A DNA stretch of 64,000 nt from Wurfbainia villosa (GCA_025175895.1 CM046003.1:28789245-28853244), one strand, 5' to 3'; shown: positions 39,557-51,555, counted from the first letter of the stretch. Made by a program: numbers and translations. The notes: generated by a model from the letters alone, not told the origin.

Positions 39557-41273
39557 CTAACCCTTAAGGATGGATTTTGGAATCCAATACAAATTCTTGC
39601 CTATGGGGTTCACTAGAAATTCCTTAGGAATCCATTTTCTAGCTATTACCTTCTTCTTATCTTGTCCCCTAGCAATTAGGCATTTATAGGCCTTTTCATT
39701 TTTCTTTTCCTTATATCCTAGGCCTTTTTTTGTTAAAACTTGCTCTTTGGCTCCCTATGATCATGTTCAAAGTGTTTGAGCCAATAGAAAATTTTTCTAG
39801 GGCTTTTGTCAAATAGTCTACCTTTTCCCTTAAAGCTCTATTTTCTTCTATGCATGCATCATTAACATCTAATGGCACATAAAGATCATGTGAGCATGCA
39901 TCATCATTATTATCATTAAAACATGCTTTTTCTAATTTTTCTTCTAATCCCTTAATTTGATCAAGCATGCTTTTATTCTTTTTCTTTGCTCTAAATAGGT
40001 CCTTAGTGAGGCTAGAAATCATAGAAACTATTTTACTAGGTGAAAGGTTAGTTACCATAGTTTCCATGTCCTCTTCTTTGGATGAGGAGGTAGAGGAGGC
40101 TCCCCCTTCACTTGAGCACTCTCCACTTGAGCTTGATCCTTCATTTTCGGAGGAGGAGCAATCCAAGTCGTCAAAGGCCATTAGGGCTAAGTTGGTGACA
40201 AACACCTTCTCCTCTTCCGATGATGATGAAGATGATGAGGGGGGTTCATCCCAAGTTCTTGCTTTTAATGCTTTGGCCTTCCCCTTTTCTTTTGCCTTCT
40301 CATCCTCTTCCTTTTTCTTCTTGCTCCCCTTTTTCTTCTTCTTCTCTTCTTACTTTCTCTTTTCCTCTTTGCTTTTGTTCAAGAGGGGACAATTGTCCCT
40401 TATGTGTCCCTCTCCTTGGATATTGTAACAAATGACCTTCCCCCTTGGTCTTCTCCTCCTATCATTAGATTTATTAAATTGAAAACCTTTTAATGCACGT
40501 CTTACCCTCCTTACCATATATGCTTCTTCCGTGCTATCCATGGAGGAGGATGAAGACGCTTCATCGGAGGAGGAGGGGATCTCCATCTTCTTCTTCCCCT
40601 TGTTTGCCATCAATGCTACTCCTCTTGAGGGTTGAATTCTAGGCTCTTCAACTATTCCTTCAAGCCTCATTTCGTGGAGCTCTATTGTTGAGAAGAACTC
40701 CTCCAATGTGCTCACTTCTAAATTCTTGGACATGTAGAAGGAGTCCACCATTGAGCTCCACTTTGATGACCGGGGAAAAGCATCAATTACTTTCATGAGC
40801 ATGACCCGGTTGGAGAGCCTTTCTCCTACACTTATTAGTCCAATCAAAATTTCCTTAAACCTAGAATGCAATGATGTTACCTTTTCTCCCTTTTCTAATT
40901 TTATGTTGGATAGTTGGGAGCGGAGGAGGTCTCTCCTTGCAAGTTTGGCTTCCGAGGTGCCTTCATGAAGCTCTACTAGCTTCTCCCACATCACCTTCGC
41001 ACTAGAGCACTCCCCAATCTGGTTGATCTCTTGTTGGGGGAGCACATTGAAGAGATGGTGCTTGGCTTTTGAGTTTGCAAGGTGCTCTTCCCTTTGCTTT
41101 TTCGTCCACCATGACTTCTCTATTAGTTCACCCTCTTCGTCTCTAGGCATCTCAAAATCATTTTCCATTAAAAGCATAATATCAAAATCGGTTTCAAAGA
41201 ATACCTCCATTCTCTTTTTCCACCAAGAGAATTCGCCTTCAAATTTCGGAGGGTGAATATTGGAGCCGACCAT
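39557..41273 (-). pseudogene. TRG-2 gag, broken
   Basis: Starts MVGSNIHPPKFEGEFSWWKK at 41273. Open for 307 codons through the capsid-like region and the CCHC-type knuckle. The knuckle reads CYNIQGEGHIRDNC, so the second Cys is replaced by Ile and zinc binding is probably lost. A stop at about 40347-40349 falls in the Lys/Glu tract. The frame then continues (40205-39711) with the acidic Ser-rich part and a coiled-coil stretch. A one-base shift near 39735 leads to the conserved tail IPKEFLVNPIGKNLYWIPKS, ending at 39557-39559. Confidence 0.85.
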
Positions 41274-41320
41274 CTTTAATGTGCTTGTTGTGGCGGTTAG
41301 TCCTTGACAAGCTTAACCTG

Positions 41321-41332
41321 GCTCTGATACCA
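41321..41332 (-). other. Primer binding site of TRG-2
   Basis: Minus-strand TGGTATCAGAGC, 2 bp from the 5' LTR. Confidence 0.9.
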
Positions 41333-41334
41333 CT

Positions 41335-42558
41335 TGTTGGATCGATGTGTAGTTGTGGTGGCCGGCTAGAGGGGGGTGAATAGCCCTCGATCAATAGATA
41401 ACGGAATTTGCTCGTCTGCAAAAGATTAGCGCAATGGAAACAACAAGACAAGCAAATAAACAATAAAGAAGAATACAAACAATGCTAACAAGATAGTATA
41501 ACGTGGTTCACGGCTACGCCGCTAATCCACGGTCCCCGATTCGTCCTCGGTGAATCACTCTGCCAAAACCAATCCACTAATGGTCTCTCCTTTGCACCAA
41601 GCTAGGTGGAGGTAACCTTTACAATCAAGATCACTCTTCTTACAATAAGAATGAAGTAAAAGCAAGTAAGAAGAGTAGGAAGATGTTTATGGCACTTTGG
41701 GAGAAGATTAGACTTGAAGCATTAGCCCCCCAAAGCCCTATACCCTTCCTTTTTATAGAGGAAGAGGGTTTCTTCCCGTTGACACAGGAGCAGTCGACTG
41801 ATGACCCTGATCAGTTGACTGGTCCTGTAGTCGTTGCCCAATAACGGCTGCTTTCCACATTGGATTTCATCCAACGGCACAGGCATCAGTCGACCAATCT
41901 TACCATCAGTCGACTGATGAACCATCAGTCGAGTGCTCACGAGCTCGACTCCATTCTGTGCCCGTACACAGTGCTATCAGTCGACTGATCAAGCCATCAG
42001 TCGACTGCCCATGTCTTCAGTCGACTGATCAACTTGATTCAGCTCCTTAAACCAGTCGATCGAACCATCGACTCAGAGCAGTCGACTGCCATGACATGGC
42101 AGTCGACTGGTGTCGGGAAAACTTATCCGACACTTGGCCAAATGGCCAAGTTTCACCTAAGAGCTACTACCCTTTCCCGGGTTACATTCGCTCACTCTCA
42201 TCCCTCGGAGTCCCTCGCCTTTGAAGTTATCTTAGTCCGGCCACGTCCCTCGGATGCGCCAAGCGCACGGCTCTGCAGTGCCATCCTTCACGTCTTGCCC
42301 TGAAGTCTACTTCTTCTGGCTTCACTCCAAGCTCCTCATCTGGCGGTCCCTCAGATTCTCCAAGCGCACGGCTTCCGCAAAGCCATCCTTCACCGACTCA
42401 AGAACCGAGTCATGAGAGGTGAAACTCTCCAAGGCTCCATGTGCGAATTACTAAGCCCTGCAAGACTCCAACGCACATATCAAATCATAATAACAAACTA
42501 ACTTAAACCCTTTGCCACACACATCAAAACCTTATCATGGCAAGAGATTGCCCTAACA
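41335..42558 (-). repeat. 5' LTR of TRG-2
   Basis: 1224 bp. U3 carries many intact CAGTCGACTG palindromes between about 41791 and 42112, immediately upstream (minus strand) of the TATA motif. Ends GATTGCCCTAACA before TTTAT. Confidence 0.92.
41750..41757 (-). promoter_or_regulatory. TATA box of TRG-2 5' LTR
   Basis: Minus-strand TATAAAAA at the same LTR position as in TRG-1. Confidence 0.6.
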
Positions 42559-43770
42559 TTTATACGTTGGATGTATCCAGTGACATTTTCTATATCGAAG
42601 TGAGCAACAAGCGTGCTCGAAAGAATAATCAATTAGACTCCTACATGTGCCATTGTCGTCTTGGCCATGTAAGTAAAAAATGCATATCCGAATTACACCG
42701 ATATGGAATTCTAGAATCATTTGAATTGGATTCGTATGATACATGCGAATTATGTTTAAAAGGCAAGATGAGTAAGTTACCTTTTACAGGAAAAGGTGAA
42801 CAGGTGGGAGAGTTGCTTGGTCTAATATATACTGATGTATGCGGACCTATGTCAACTCAAACTCTAGGAGGCTATAGCTACTTCATTACCTTCACCGATG
42901 ATCACTCACGGTTTGGGTATGTGTTCTTGATGAAACACTAGTCAGAAGCCTTTGAAAGGTTCAAAGAATTCAAAAATGAAGTAGAGAAACAACATAACAA
43001 GAGATTAAAATACTTCGATCAGATCGAGGTGGTGAATACTTGAGTCAAGAGTTTCTAGATTATCTAAGAGACAATGGTATATTGTCTCAATGGACTCCGC
43101 CATATACACCGCAGCATAATGGTGTATCTGAGAGGCGTAACCAGACCTTGTTGGACATGGTCAGGTCAATGATGAATCATGCGAATCTTCCCAAGTCCTT
43201 TTAGGGCTATGCACTTCAGACAGCTGTTTACTTGCTAAACAGAATGTCAACCAAGGTTGTCTCCACTACTCCATATGAGATATGGAATAGTAAGAAATCT
43301 CATGTATCTTACTTGAAGATATGGGGTTGTCCTGCTTATGTGAAGCGGACTGTATCAGAAAAATTGGATGTTAACTCTGATAAATGTCTATTTATTGGAT
43401 ACCCTAAGGAAACAAGGGGTTACCAATTCTATCATCATGTGGAACAAAAGGTGTTTGTTTCAAGGCATGCTGTGTTTCTAGAGAAAGAGTTTCTCTTGCA
43501 AGAAAATAGTGGGAGTGTCGTTGAGTTTGAGGAGGCTCGAGAGACTCAAATAGACATGGATGAGACACGAAGCACCATAGCCAATAACTCATAATGATGA
43601 ACCATCGACTGGACCTATTGTGACACCACATTTTCATAGATCTGGCAGAGCACGCAATATTCCTGAGAGATATGGATTTCTCGTAAGTGAATCGAACGAT
43701 GTGTCAGTCATTGATGATGAGGAGCCTACCAGTTATGAAGAAGTTCTAAAAAGTTCAGAAAGGGATAAGT
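42559..43770 (+). pseudogene. Element D GAG-pre-integrase and integrase, broken
   Basis: Resumes the element D reading frame after TRG-2. It shows the HHCC-type pre-integrase block (CRLGHVSKK ... CELCLKGKMSKLPF) and the integrase start with its first catalytic Asp (LIYTDVCGPMS, then FTDDHSRFGYV). After a stop at about 42939 the frame shifts. The second Asp region (RSDRGGEYL in relatives) is still recognisable in DNA near 43020, and the later part (WNSKKSHVSYLKIWGCPAY to FLEKEF) is open at 43232-43594. Another stop at 43202-43204 replaces a Trp codon. It ends in the linker before reverse transcriptase at 43770. Confidence 0.85.
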
Positions 43771-44942
43771 TGTAAAATACCAAAAAAAAATAATATATAA
43801 AATATCCTTGTTAATTAAGAAATTATCTTATGTAATTTTTCAGAAATTTTTAGAAATTTTTCTGGATTTAAACGGAAGTGTTATGAACATTTCATGGGGA
43901 TAAAGCGGATAGGCTTTTGTAAAGTCTATTTAGACTATCTGCTAGGAATTAATAGGTTTAATAAAATCATTTAATTTCTTCCCCCGATTCCTTTCGTTTT
44001 CCCTCTTCCTCGATCGACCGATCCTCTTCTTCTTTTCCCGATCGCGCCATGCCACAGTTTCTATCGACACAACTTTCTCATCTTCGTTGATTTCCTTCTC
44101 TTCTCCCCGCATGCCGCCCACGCTCGAGCTCGCCCCATCGCCGCCGCTCTGCCTGATCTCCACCCTATCTTCGCCTGAGCCAGCCGATCTCCGCCCGAGC
44201 TCGTTGCCGCCGCTGATGGCCGCCTCCTCGAGTCGTTCCTCGCACACCCTACCGCACTGTCATCGTGCCGATCGTCATCGCCACGCTGCAAGCTGGATCC
44301 ACTATCACCATGAGTTGGATGGATTGCTGCCGCCGCCGCTCCTCTTCGATGGCATCTTCAACATTCTAGATTTCTCCGGCGTCACACCGGTAGCATCGCC
44401 GACTTCTTCCTCTCTTCGCCGATCAAAGCAATCGTCTGTTTCCTCTTTGTTTGTGCATCGTGATCGCGTGGTGAGAGCTTGGGTTGCCTCCGACCACGGG
44501 AGTGACCAGACACCTTTGTCGACATCTGAGATCATTGGATATCCTTCCCTCTACCTAGCTTGCCTTGGCTGTGGGTGATAGATTCGCGTTGGTTAATTGC
44601 TATGGTTGAAAATTTTGTGTCTTTGTGATGATTCCAAATGTCCCCTTTCTGTTGACGATATGTGATCTAGAGGATTTTAGGTTACACCATCATCTTAAGG
44701 GAAGCAAACGCCAACACCACCACTGCGAATTTGGAAGGGTCGGATAGGAATTGTCATTTTTCCCTTTTTGGTGATGGTCCGAGGTGGTCGGCAGTAGGCT
44801 TTATTATCCTACACTAGCATGCATCACATACATACAAGCATCATTCTAGCATGTATCATATACATACAAGAAAAATATCCTAGTATGCATCATATACATA
44901 CAAGCATTATTCTACTAGCATGCATCACTTACATACAAGCAT

Positions 44943-44946
<4 letters not shown>
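43771..44946 (+). repeat. LTR G, gypsy-type, truncated
   Basis: Starts TGTAAAATACC, the reverse complement of the B and C LTR ends. The next 150 bp (CTTGTTAATTAAG, TTTTTCTGGATTTAAACGG) match the reverse complement of the end of the C LTR (24840-24960). So this is a related LTR in the opposite orientation. It cuts element D. The Ser/Pro-rich open frame at 44087-44578 lies in its GC-rich part, at the same place as similar frames in the B and C LTRs, and is not a recognisable protein. The far end is lost at a microsatellite. Confidence 0.75.
44814..44946. repeat. Minisatellite, about 34 bp x 4
   Basis: Four units beginning CTAGCATGCATCA (or one-base variants) followed by CATACATACAAGCAT. Confidence 0.85.

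Positions 44947-44989
<43 letters not shown>
44947..44989. repeat. (TA)n microsatellite
   Basis: About 21 uninterrupted TA units at the junction between LTR G and the leader of the second E copy. Confidence 0.95.
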
Positions 44990-44991
<2 letters not shown>

Positions 44992-45786
44992 TTGTGATTA
45001 AGTCATGACCCTACTACGATCTTCTCAAGCCAATGAGAAGATCGGATGGTCAACCTAGGGTTAGCAGCTTCTCCAAGCGCCTCCTTTGACCACCATGTGT
45101 CGTCGGCACCCTTCTCGTAACTCCGTCTAGTAGTTGACCGCCCACCGCTCCATTTTGTACATTACAAACATGACACTCGAGTTACATTCGAGTCTAAAAC
45201 TATTTACAACTAGAATTTTAAAAGAAGAGGCACGACGCACAGGTCGCATACCCTATAACACAAGCACAACCATAAAAATGGCACGCAGACCGTATTATGA
45301 ATTACAACACATTATCATTCAATCATATTGGGGTTCTTAGACCATGACCATTACAAAATTATACATAATTCTAAATTATGTATTTTATAGAAAATTTTTA
45401 TAATTTTTCCTATTTTTTTCAATTTTATGAGTCACCTCTCCGTAACGGTCCCGCTAAGTGATTTTCGGGCGCAATCGCGGGACAATGCCCCTTTCAGGGA
45501 TAGGGGCAGCGCCCCTACTCACAAAATAAACTTTGCGAGTGTCCCTATTCAATATTACAGTGACTTAAGTCGCTGTCCCAAAAATCTAAAGCAAGAACTC
45601 GCCATTTTAGAGAGTTTTTCTCGGTGGGTGAAGCCTACAAGTGTCCGAACACTCGTTGCTTCGACTCTTCGAGAAAAATAACCAAAAATCTTTAAAAATA
45701 GGAAATTTACAGAAACTTAAAAATCTGTAATTTTTATATCTAATACAAAAACTACAAATTTAAAACACATACAAGCTTCGCACGTG
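44990..45786 (-). other. Leader of a second copia E copy, no gene
   Basis: Lies on the interior side of the primer site at 45787-45798, so on the minus strand it is the 5' leader of an element whose LTR is 45800-47618. No gag follows; the sequence ends at the TA microsatellite. Contains a tight hairpin AGGGGC-AGC-GCCCCT (45502-45516). Confidence 0.7.
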
Positions 45787-45798
45787 GCTCTGATACCA
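45787..45798 (-). other. Primer binding site beside the left E LTR
   Basis: Minus-strand TGGTATCAGAGC, one base from the LTR at 45800. Unexpected, since the other side of the same LTR has the polypurine tract. Confidence 0.85.
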
Positions 45799-45799
45799 C

Positions 45800-47618
45800 T
45801 GTTGGACTTTCCGAGCCGCAAAAACCACTTTTTGCGTTGCGGATACCTCGGAAGCCAGGCCACGGATCCGTGCGAAGATATATAAAAATAAAAACATGTA
45901 TGTGCTTAAGTAAACCTAGATCTACCTTAGATCTACAAGATGAGAGTGTTACTCTCGTAGCGACGCCCTTCGCTTATCCCGCTCGTCCAAACGCTTTGAC
46001 GGAACTCAAGAGTGTCAAGTATACACTCCTCTATTGCTATCCACACGGACAAATGGTGGAGAAAATCAACCTAGAGTGTGCTAGCACTCATGGAAGATTC
46101 GGCCAAGCTAGAGGATTGGGAGAGAGCTTGAGGAAGAGCAAGGAAGAAGAAGATTGAGTTACTCACCAAATGAATCACCATCCAATGAATAGTGGTCGGC
46201 CACTTATTGTTGGGGGGTTACATGCATGCATGTAACTCCAAGAGCCTATGGCTCTTGGTCTCCCTCATGAAGTAGCACCACATGATAAGTCCATGATGAT
46301 GTGGAACACCATCATTGGCCGGCCCCCATTCCAAGTCACCATGACATGGCAATTGGTCAAGTCAAAATTGACCATTCATCTTCCCTCTCAAGTCAAGTCA
46401 AACTTGACCTCTTATCTCCCATGGTTGATCAAATCTAACCACTTGATTCAAGTCAATTTGATTTAATGAATCCCTATTCATTAATTTAAATTGACTCAAT
46501 GAATCAAATCTAAATTAGACTCATTCAACACTTGAATCAAATTGAGTCTAACTCAATTAGTCTAATTTGGATTACTCTTAATCCAATTTGGTTCATCCCA
46601 TGAACCTAATCCTCATGGTTCATCATATGAACCTAATGTCCATCTAATTGCCCTTTGTGTATGACCCTATAGGTCCTTGTAACATTGGCAATGTCCCTAA
46701 AGCGATTTAGGAACATAAGCAATGAGCGGTATCTAGCAACACATCATTGCTACCCAAGTTACAAGAATGTTGAGCTCCAACATCACCTTTGTGACTACTA
46801 ATTATGACTCTCATAATATGTGACAATGTCCCTCTATCCTTGACATCTAGATTGACCAATTGAGGCATAGACCATGTCATCCTCGGTACAATCTATATCT
46901 TGAACTCCAAGTAGACTCACTCTAATCAAATGAGCTCAATATCTCATATTGACTCATTTGGGCATGACCATGCACTTCGTGGTCTCACTCTATCAAGAAT
47001 AACGATGTCACTCCCGTCATATAGGAGGGATAGATCTCATCTACATCACTCATATCCCTCAGCATAATTTGTTACATACCCAGGAATCGCCTTTATAGTC
47101 CACCCATTTACGGGTGACGTTTGACGAAGTCAAAGTATGCAACTCCTTATGTAGGGAACCATGGTGACTTTAGGTCTAAGGACTAATAGTCATACTAATA
47201 GCCACATGAGAAAGCATATGACACTCATATAATGATCCATAATACTTTCTCATGGCGGGTCATTCAGTATACATTCTCCAATGCATACCCATGTGTCAAC
47301 TTGATATCTCATATCCATGACTTGTGAGATCAAGTCATCGTGTTGACCTACATGCTAGTCTCTACGCATTAACATTGTCTCTGAATGTTAATACTTGACT
47401 AGGAATGATTAAGAGTAGTGTTCTCTATATCATCTCATTATCGATTCAACCAATCGATTGATATAGATAAGAACCTTCTACTCAAGGACGTTATTATACT
47501 TAGTTATTTGGTACCAATAAAAGTAAATATAATAACCATGCCTTTATAAATAGGAATATGATACAATAAAGTCCATACAATAATCATCACATGATTGACT
47601 CTAGGGCTTTCACTAACA
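45800..47618 (-). repeat. LTR of copia E (shared)
   Basis: 1819 bp, TGTTGGACTTTCCGAGCC to GGGCTTTCACTAACA. The right side adjoins a polypurine tract (minus-strand GTGCTAGTGGGAGAT, 47619-47633) and copia RNase H, which makes it the 3' LTR of element E. The left side adjoins a primer site, which makes it a 5' LTR as well. Confidence 0.85.
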
Positions 47619-47633
47619 ATCTCCCACTAGCAC

Positions 47634-47984
47634 TAGTGTCAATCACCGTAGTATCTAATACCCAATGACCTAGTGTGACCATCATGCTTTTTTCTGTGCC
47701 AAAGCCTTGGTCAAGGGATCTGAGATGTTAGCCTCTGTGGGTACTCTTAGCGCTACTATTCAAGCAAAACACGAACCCTGACTGTGATCTTTAATCATCC
47801 TGGTCAGTTTGGAAGCTGGCATCGCTGTAACCCTTTACAGCTAGCTCCTCATCGCCTCCAAATATCAAGATATATTCTTTAGTCCTTCTTAAGTACTTAA
47901 GAATATTCTTGACTACTATCCAGTGACGCTCACCTGGATCTGACTGGTATCTACTCGTCATGCTCAAACCATACGAGACATCAG
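47634..47984 (-). pseudogene. Element E RNase H, internally deleted
   Basis: From right to left on the minus strand: DVSYGLSMTSRYQSDPGERH, then VVKNILKYLRRTKE, GYSDASFQTD (first catalytic Asp) and DDHSQG. After that the middle of RNase H, including the catalytic Glu and second Asp, is missing, and the reading jumps to a tail with KKHDGHTRSLGIRY next to the polypurine tract. Non-functional. The right edge is the TRG-3 insertion. Confidence 0.8.
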
Positions 47985-48140
47985 TGTTGGAGATTTGAGG
48001 CCGCTAGAGGGGGGTGAATAGCGTTGACCGTACGTCGATGGAATTCGTTCGCGATCATCTCTACAAAATTCGTTATGAGCAGCGGAATAGAAATAATAAT
48101 GATAACGAAACATACAACACGCAAACACAAAGATATAACG

Positions 48141-48173
48141 TGGTTCGGAACCGCACGGTTCCTACTCCACGGA
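48141..48173 (-). other. Layered hairpin I of TRG-3
   Basis: Outer arms CGTGG and CCACG as in TRG-1/2, but the inner stem is GGAACCG-CA-CGGTTCC (48147-48162), 7 perfect pairs. Confidence 0.7.
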
Positions 48174-49024
48174 TCGGGCTCAAACGAGCCCTAGTGATGC
48201 CAATCACACACCACTAAGCAATAACTCCTTCTCGACAATAAGTCGGAGCTGGAGAAACCTCGTACAATGGATTACAACAAGTAATACACAAAAATACAAG
48301 CAAAATACAAGGAAATGTAAAGAACATTTTACAAACTAGGGTTTTGAGCGCTTGCTTGTTGGTTGCTTGGATGAGCTTGAAGGACCCTGAAATGCACCTA
48401 CAAATCGCCTTCAAATCGCCTCACCAAAGCTCCCAAAAATCTGATGCTTGAGCCTTCCACGAACAGCTGCTTTTATCCTCCATCGGGCTGGATTTCCGCT
48501 TAGCGATCATCGCCATAAGTCCCGATCATTGCCCGATCGTAGCTGTGAGACAACAGCTCAATCCACGTTGGACAAGTTCCAACGGGACTCTTGGCTCGTC
48601 GCAACATTGGCGCCGATCGCTAATGCCCGTGAGTCGACCAGCGACGGCTCGGCATTCTGCAGGCTCGACACATAACTGCACGATCGCCGACTTTGGCCGA
48701 TCCTTCGAGACATCGCCGATCGTCATCGAGCCCGATCGCCGAGCAGCTCTTAAACGACAGTCGAACTCAAGTCGACTCACGGAAGTCGAACTGGCCATAA
48801 TGCCAGTCGACTGCCAACCTCAAAGATGAGGTTTTAACCCAAGTATGGTGCCCCCATACTTGCTACACCACCCTTAGCCTAGACCTAAGCCTTCTAGCTA
48901 CCTCCATCAACCTCACGCCTCTCGGATCCCTCCAAGTCATCCATGACTTGTTCATCCATCGCGCTAGCCTCCAGGTGCTTCCCTCGGCTATGTCATGCTA
49001 ACGGTGTCTACTCCGCAAAGGCAC

Positions 49025-49440
49025 ATTGGACTTACGCCGCCAAGACTCCGCTTGGACTTTACGCTGCCAATATCAATCCCCTTGGACTTCCCAAATGTCA
49101 TGACTCAAGCTTGGACTTTCCCTTACCAACCCATGTTGGACTTTCCATGCCAAGACCCATACTTGGACTTTCCATTTGCCAAGACCCATGCTTGGACTTC
49201 TCATTTGCCAAGACCCATGCTTGGACTTCTCATGCCAAGTACTCAAGACTTGGACTTTCCCAAAAGCCAAGTACCCATGACTTGGACTTTCCATGCGCCA
49301 AGTGTCCCACTTGGACTTTTCATGCCAAGTACCCATGACTTGGACTTTACCAAATGCCAAGTGTCCCACTTAGACTTTCCATGCCAAGTACCCATGACTT
49401 GGACTTTACCTTGCCAAGACCCATGCTTGGACTTTCCCAT
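49025..49440. repeat. CCAAG...CTTGG repeat array, TRG-3 left LTR
   Basis: About fourteen units of 26-33 bp, each with an inverted repeat CCAAG-n-CTTGG and the core CTTGGACTTTCC. Spacers alternate among ACCCATG, TACCCATGA and TGTCCCA. The same array is in the right LTR at about 54425-54840. Three frames stay open across it, giving false proteins rich in LDFP or KVQV. Confidence 0.9.
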
Positions 49441-50868
49441 AATCACATGGTCAACCCCAGTCAACCATCAAGGTCTTCCTCGAGTCAAACTCAAGTCCGG
49501 TCAAACATGACCCGGGTCGATTGCTCCAACAATCTCCCCAACATATTATCCGACATTAATGTCAAACATCAATGCCAAACCACTTTGTCAAATCCCTTTG
49601 TCAAACATCAAAACATCACTCGAGTCAAACTCGAGTCTGGTCAATCGTGACCTGGGCCGATTGCACCAACAATCTCCCCCTTTTTGATGTTTGACAAAAA
49701 CCAAACAAATCATCTGAGTTAGACCACTAACTCAAATCCCTTACCAATTATCCCAAATTGGTAAACACTCTCCAAATGTTCTCCCCCAAACATTCTTCCC
49801 CTTTTTGACTAACATCAAAAAGGTTTTCTCTCCAAGGAGGTCAATGTCTCATATCCTAATGAGATCTTACAATCTCCCCCTTGAACCAAAAATAAATACC
49901 TAGGATGCCTACCATCTTCCTAGTGATAATTCACATATCACTCAAGAGAGACAATCCTATACTCTCTCCCAATTTCCAAATTGGGTATCAAAAACCCATC
50001 AATTTTCCCAATTGATGATACTCTCCCAATAACTTCTCCTCTTCAAGGAGAAAAACACATCCATCATCCCAAGATGGATACCTCCCCCTAAAGGCTTGCT
50101 CCCCCTTGATCATTGCACCAACAATGTCCTTGGGAAGCCCCTAAGCCAATAGGAACTCTAAACCATCAAAATTAAGGTTCTAAGTTCAAACCTGAACTTT
50201 CCATACCCTAAATTTGATACTTTGACCTAACACTTCTCCTAATCCATATCCAATGGATTTTCACCCTTTATAATACTTCCCAAAGCATATCCTAGGGTTA
50301 GAAGTGGTTAGGGACCTTTACCATGGATGAAAATGGGCTAAACAAACCTTGTTAACCCAAAATCAGACTGGCGACTCGATAGTAATCACGATCACATTGC
50401 CACTCATCGATCGCCACATTGCAGGCGATCGATAATCAAAATCTCGATTTTCAATTTTCGAAATGAATTTTAAAAATTCATAATTAATTATACGTAATTC
50501 GAAAAATCATGAAAATTCATACGTATAATACTTATGACACACACAATGGGTGAAAAATATTTGAAAATTATTTTACCCATAAAATAGTGAGTTTGATACA
50601 AAAATCAAAACCATTGAAATTTTCAATGTTTTGGCCCTATTTTGTATCAACTCTATCAATGGTGATTGCTATCAAAAGATAGACTTCACCAAGGTTTTTC
50701 AAAATGATTTTAAAATGTTTTCAAAACCTTATTTTGGATTATATTCTTTGGGCTCTATGTACATGACTTGTACACATGCTCTCCCAATGATCCACAAATT
50801 GAAACAAGATGAGTTTTAGTTCATCTAGATGCAAAAACTATGCACCTTGAACTCAACTCATATCCTAG

Positions 50869-50926
50869 CATCTCACATGTATCTAAGGTGTATAAATACA
50901 CATACAAGTCAATTGGATGTGAGATG
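50869..50926 (-). other. Inverted repeat III of TRG-3
   Basis: Arms CATCTCACAT and ATGTGAGATG, 10 perfect pairs, loop 38 nt. Confidence 0.7.
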
Positions 50927-51503
50927 TGGGTTTTGTTCATCCTAATCTAGGGTTTCATGCATTCTCTAAGGCAACCCTACTTGATTCCCTTATAAATGGG
51001 ACTTCAAGTCATGCCATAGTCCTTAATTCAATTTCCAACCAAATTGTCTTAAATGCATGAATGATTATGGCATTAGAAATGTTATAAATAAGCATATGCT
51101 CATAATCATGATGTCATGGCATAAGATGAAATCTAAAAACACATGACATTTGAAACCTTAATCCTAAACATGAATCATGACATATAAAATCATAGAACTA
51201 GGCATGATGTCATGACATGGCATATGGCAATCAAAGCATGGCATATAAAATATATAGGTATACTAATACCTATATTTTAATATTAATTGCCATTTTGATA
51301 TAGTTAGATATATTTTGCCATATTAACCTTAATCTCCCTAGTGTGCCAAAAACCCAAAATGGCACACTAACCTCTAAACCTAAATTGTTCCAATTTAATT
51401 GATTTTTCTTAAATTCAAAAGTGCATTGGCACATCCTAAAATCTTTTAGGATATTGATTCAAATATATTTCCAAGGTAACCATAACCTTGAAAACATCCT
51501 AAA

Positions 51504-51555
51504 GTGCCACCTTTACCATGATTGAGTTAACTACCCATCCAATCAAGGTTGGCAC
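51504..51555 (-). other. Inverted repeat II of TRG-3
   Basis: Arms GTGCCA and TGGCAC with further pairing after a bulge, just downstream of the gag stop. Weaker than in the other elements. Confidence 0.5.

Larger units (their letters stand above)
37049..42558 (-). mobile_element. TRG-2, gag-only LTR retrotransposon (TR-GAG type)
   Basis: 5510 bp, minus strand. LTRs 37049-38281 and 41335-42558, primer site 41321-41332, polypurine tract 38282-38295, target duplication TTTAT at 37044-37048 and 42559-42563. Only a copia-type gag inside. Interior closely related to TRG-1; LTR U3 parts differ. It sits in the GAG-pre-integrase region of element D in opposite orientation. Confidence 0.93.
32471..43770 (+). 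mobile_element. Ty1/copia element D (Angela-like), interrupted
   Basis: Plus-strand copia element: 5' LTR 32471-34712, primer site 34714-34725, leader, gag with a CCHC knuckle, protease, GAG-pre-integrase and the start of integrase. TRG-2 is inserted in the GAG-pre-integrase region (37049-42558). After integrase the element is cut at 43770 by LTR G, so reverse transcriptase, RNase H and the 3' LTR are missing from the window. Many stops make it dead. Lineage judged from motifs and LTR length only. Confidence 0.85.
47985..49671 (-). repeat. 3' LTR of TRG-3
   Basis: 1687 bp, TGTTGGAGATTTGAGG to GATTGCACCAACA. Contains a tandem array of CCAAG...CTTGGACTTT units (about 49025-49440) and a CGATCG-rich stretch (48480-48820) that differs strongly from the right copy. 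Confidence 0.92.

Noticed and set aside
44087..44578. 163-codon open frame, Ser/Pro-rich
   Set aside because: Lies in the GC-rich leader part of LTR G, at a position where B and C LTRs have unrelated open frames. No domain, no conserved start.
49073..49650. Open frames on both strands with repeated LDFP, KVQV or similar words
   Set aside because: Translation of a tandem repeat with no stops in several frames. The same frames recur in the other LTR copy; no domain.
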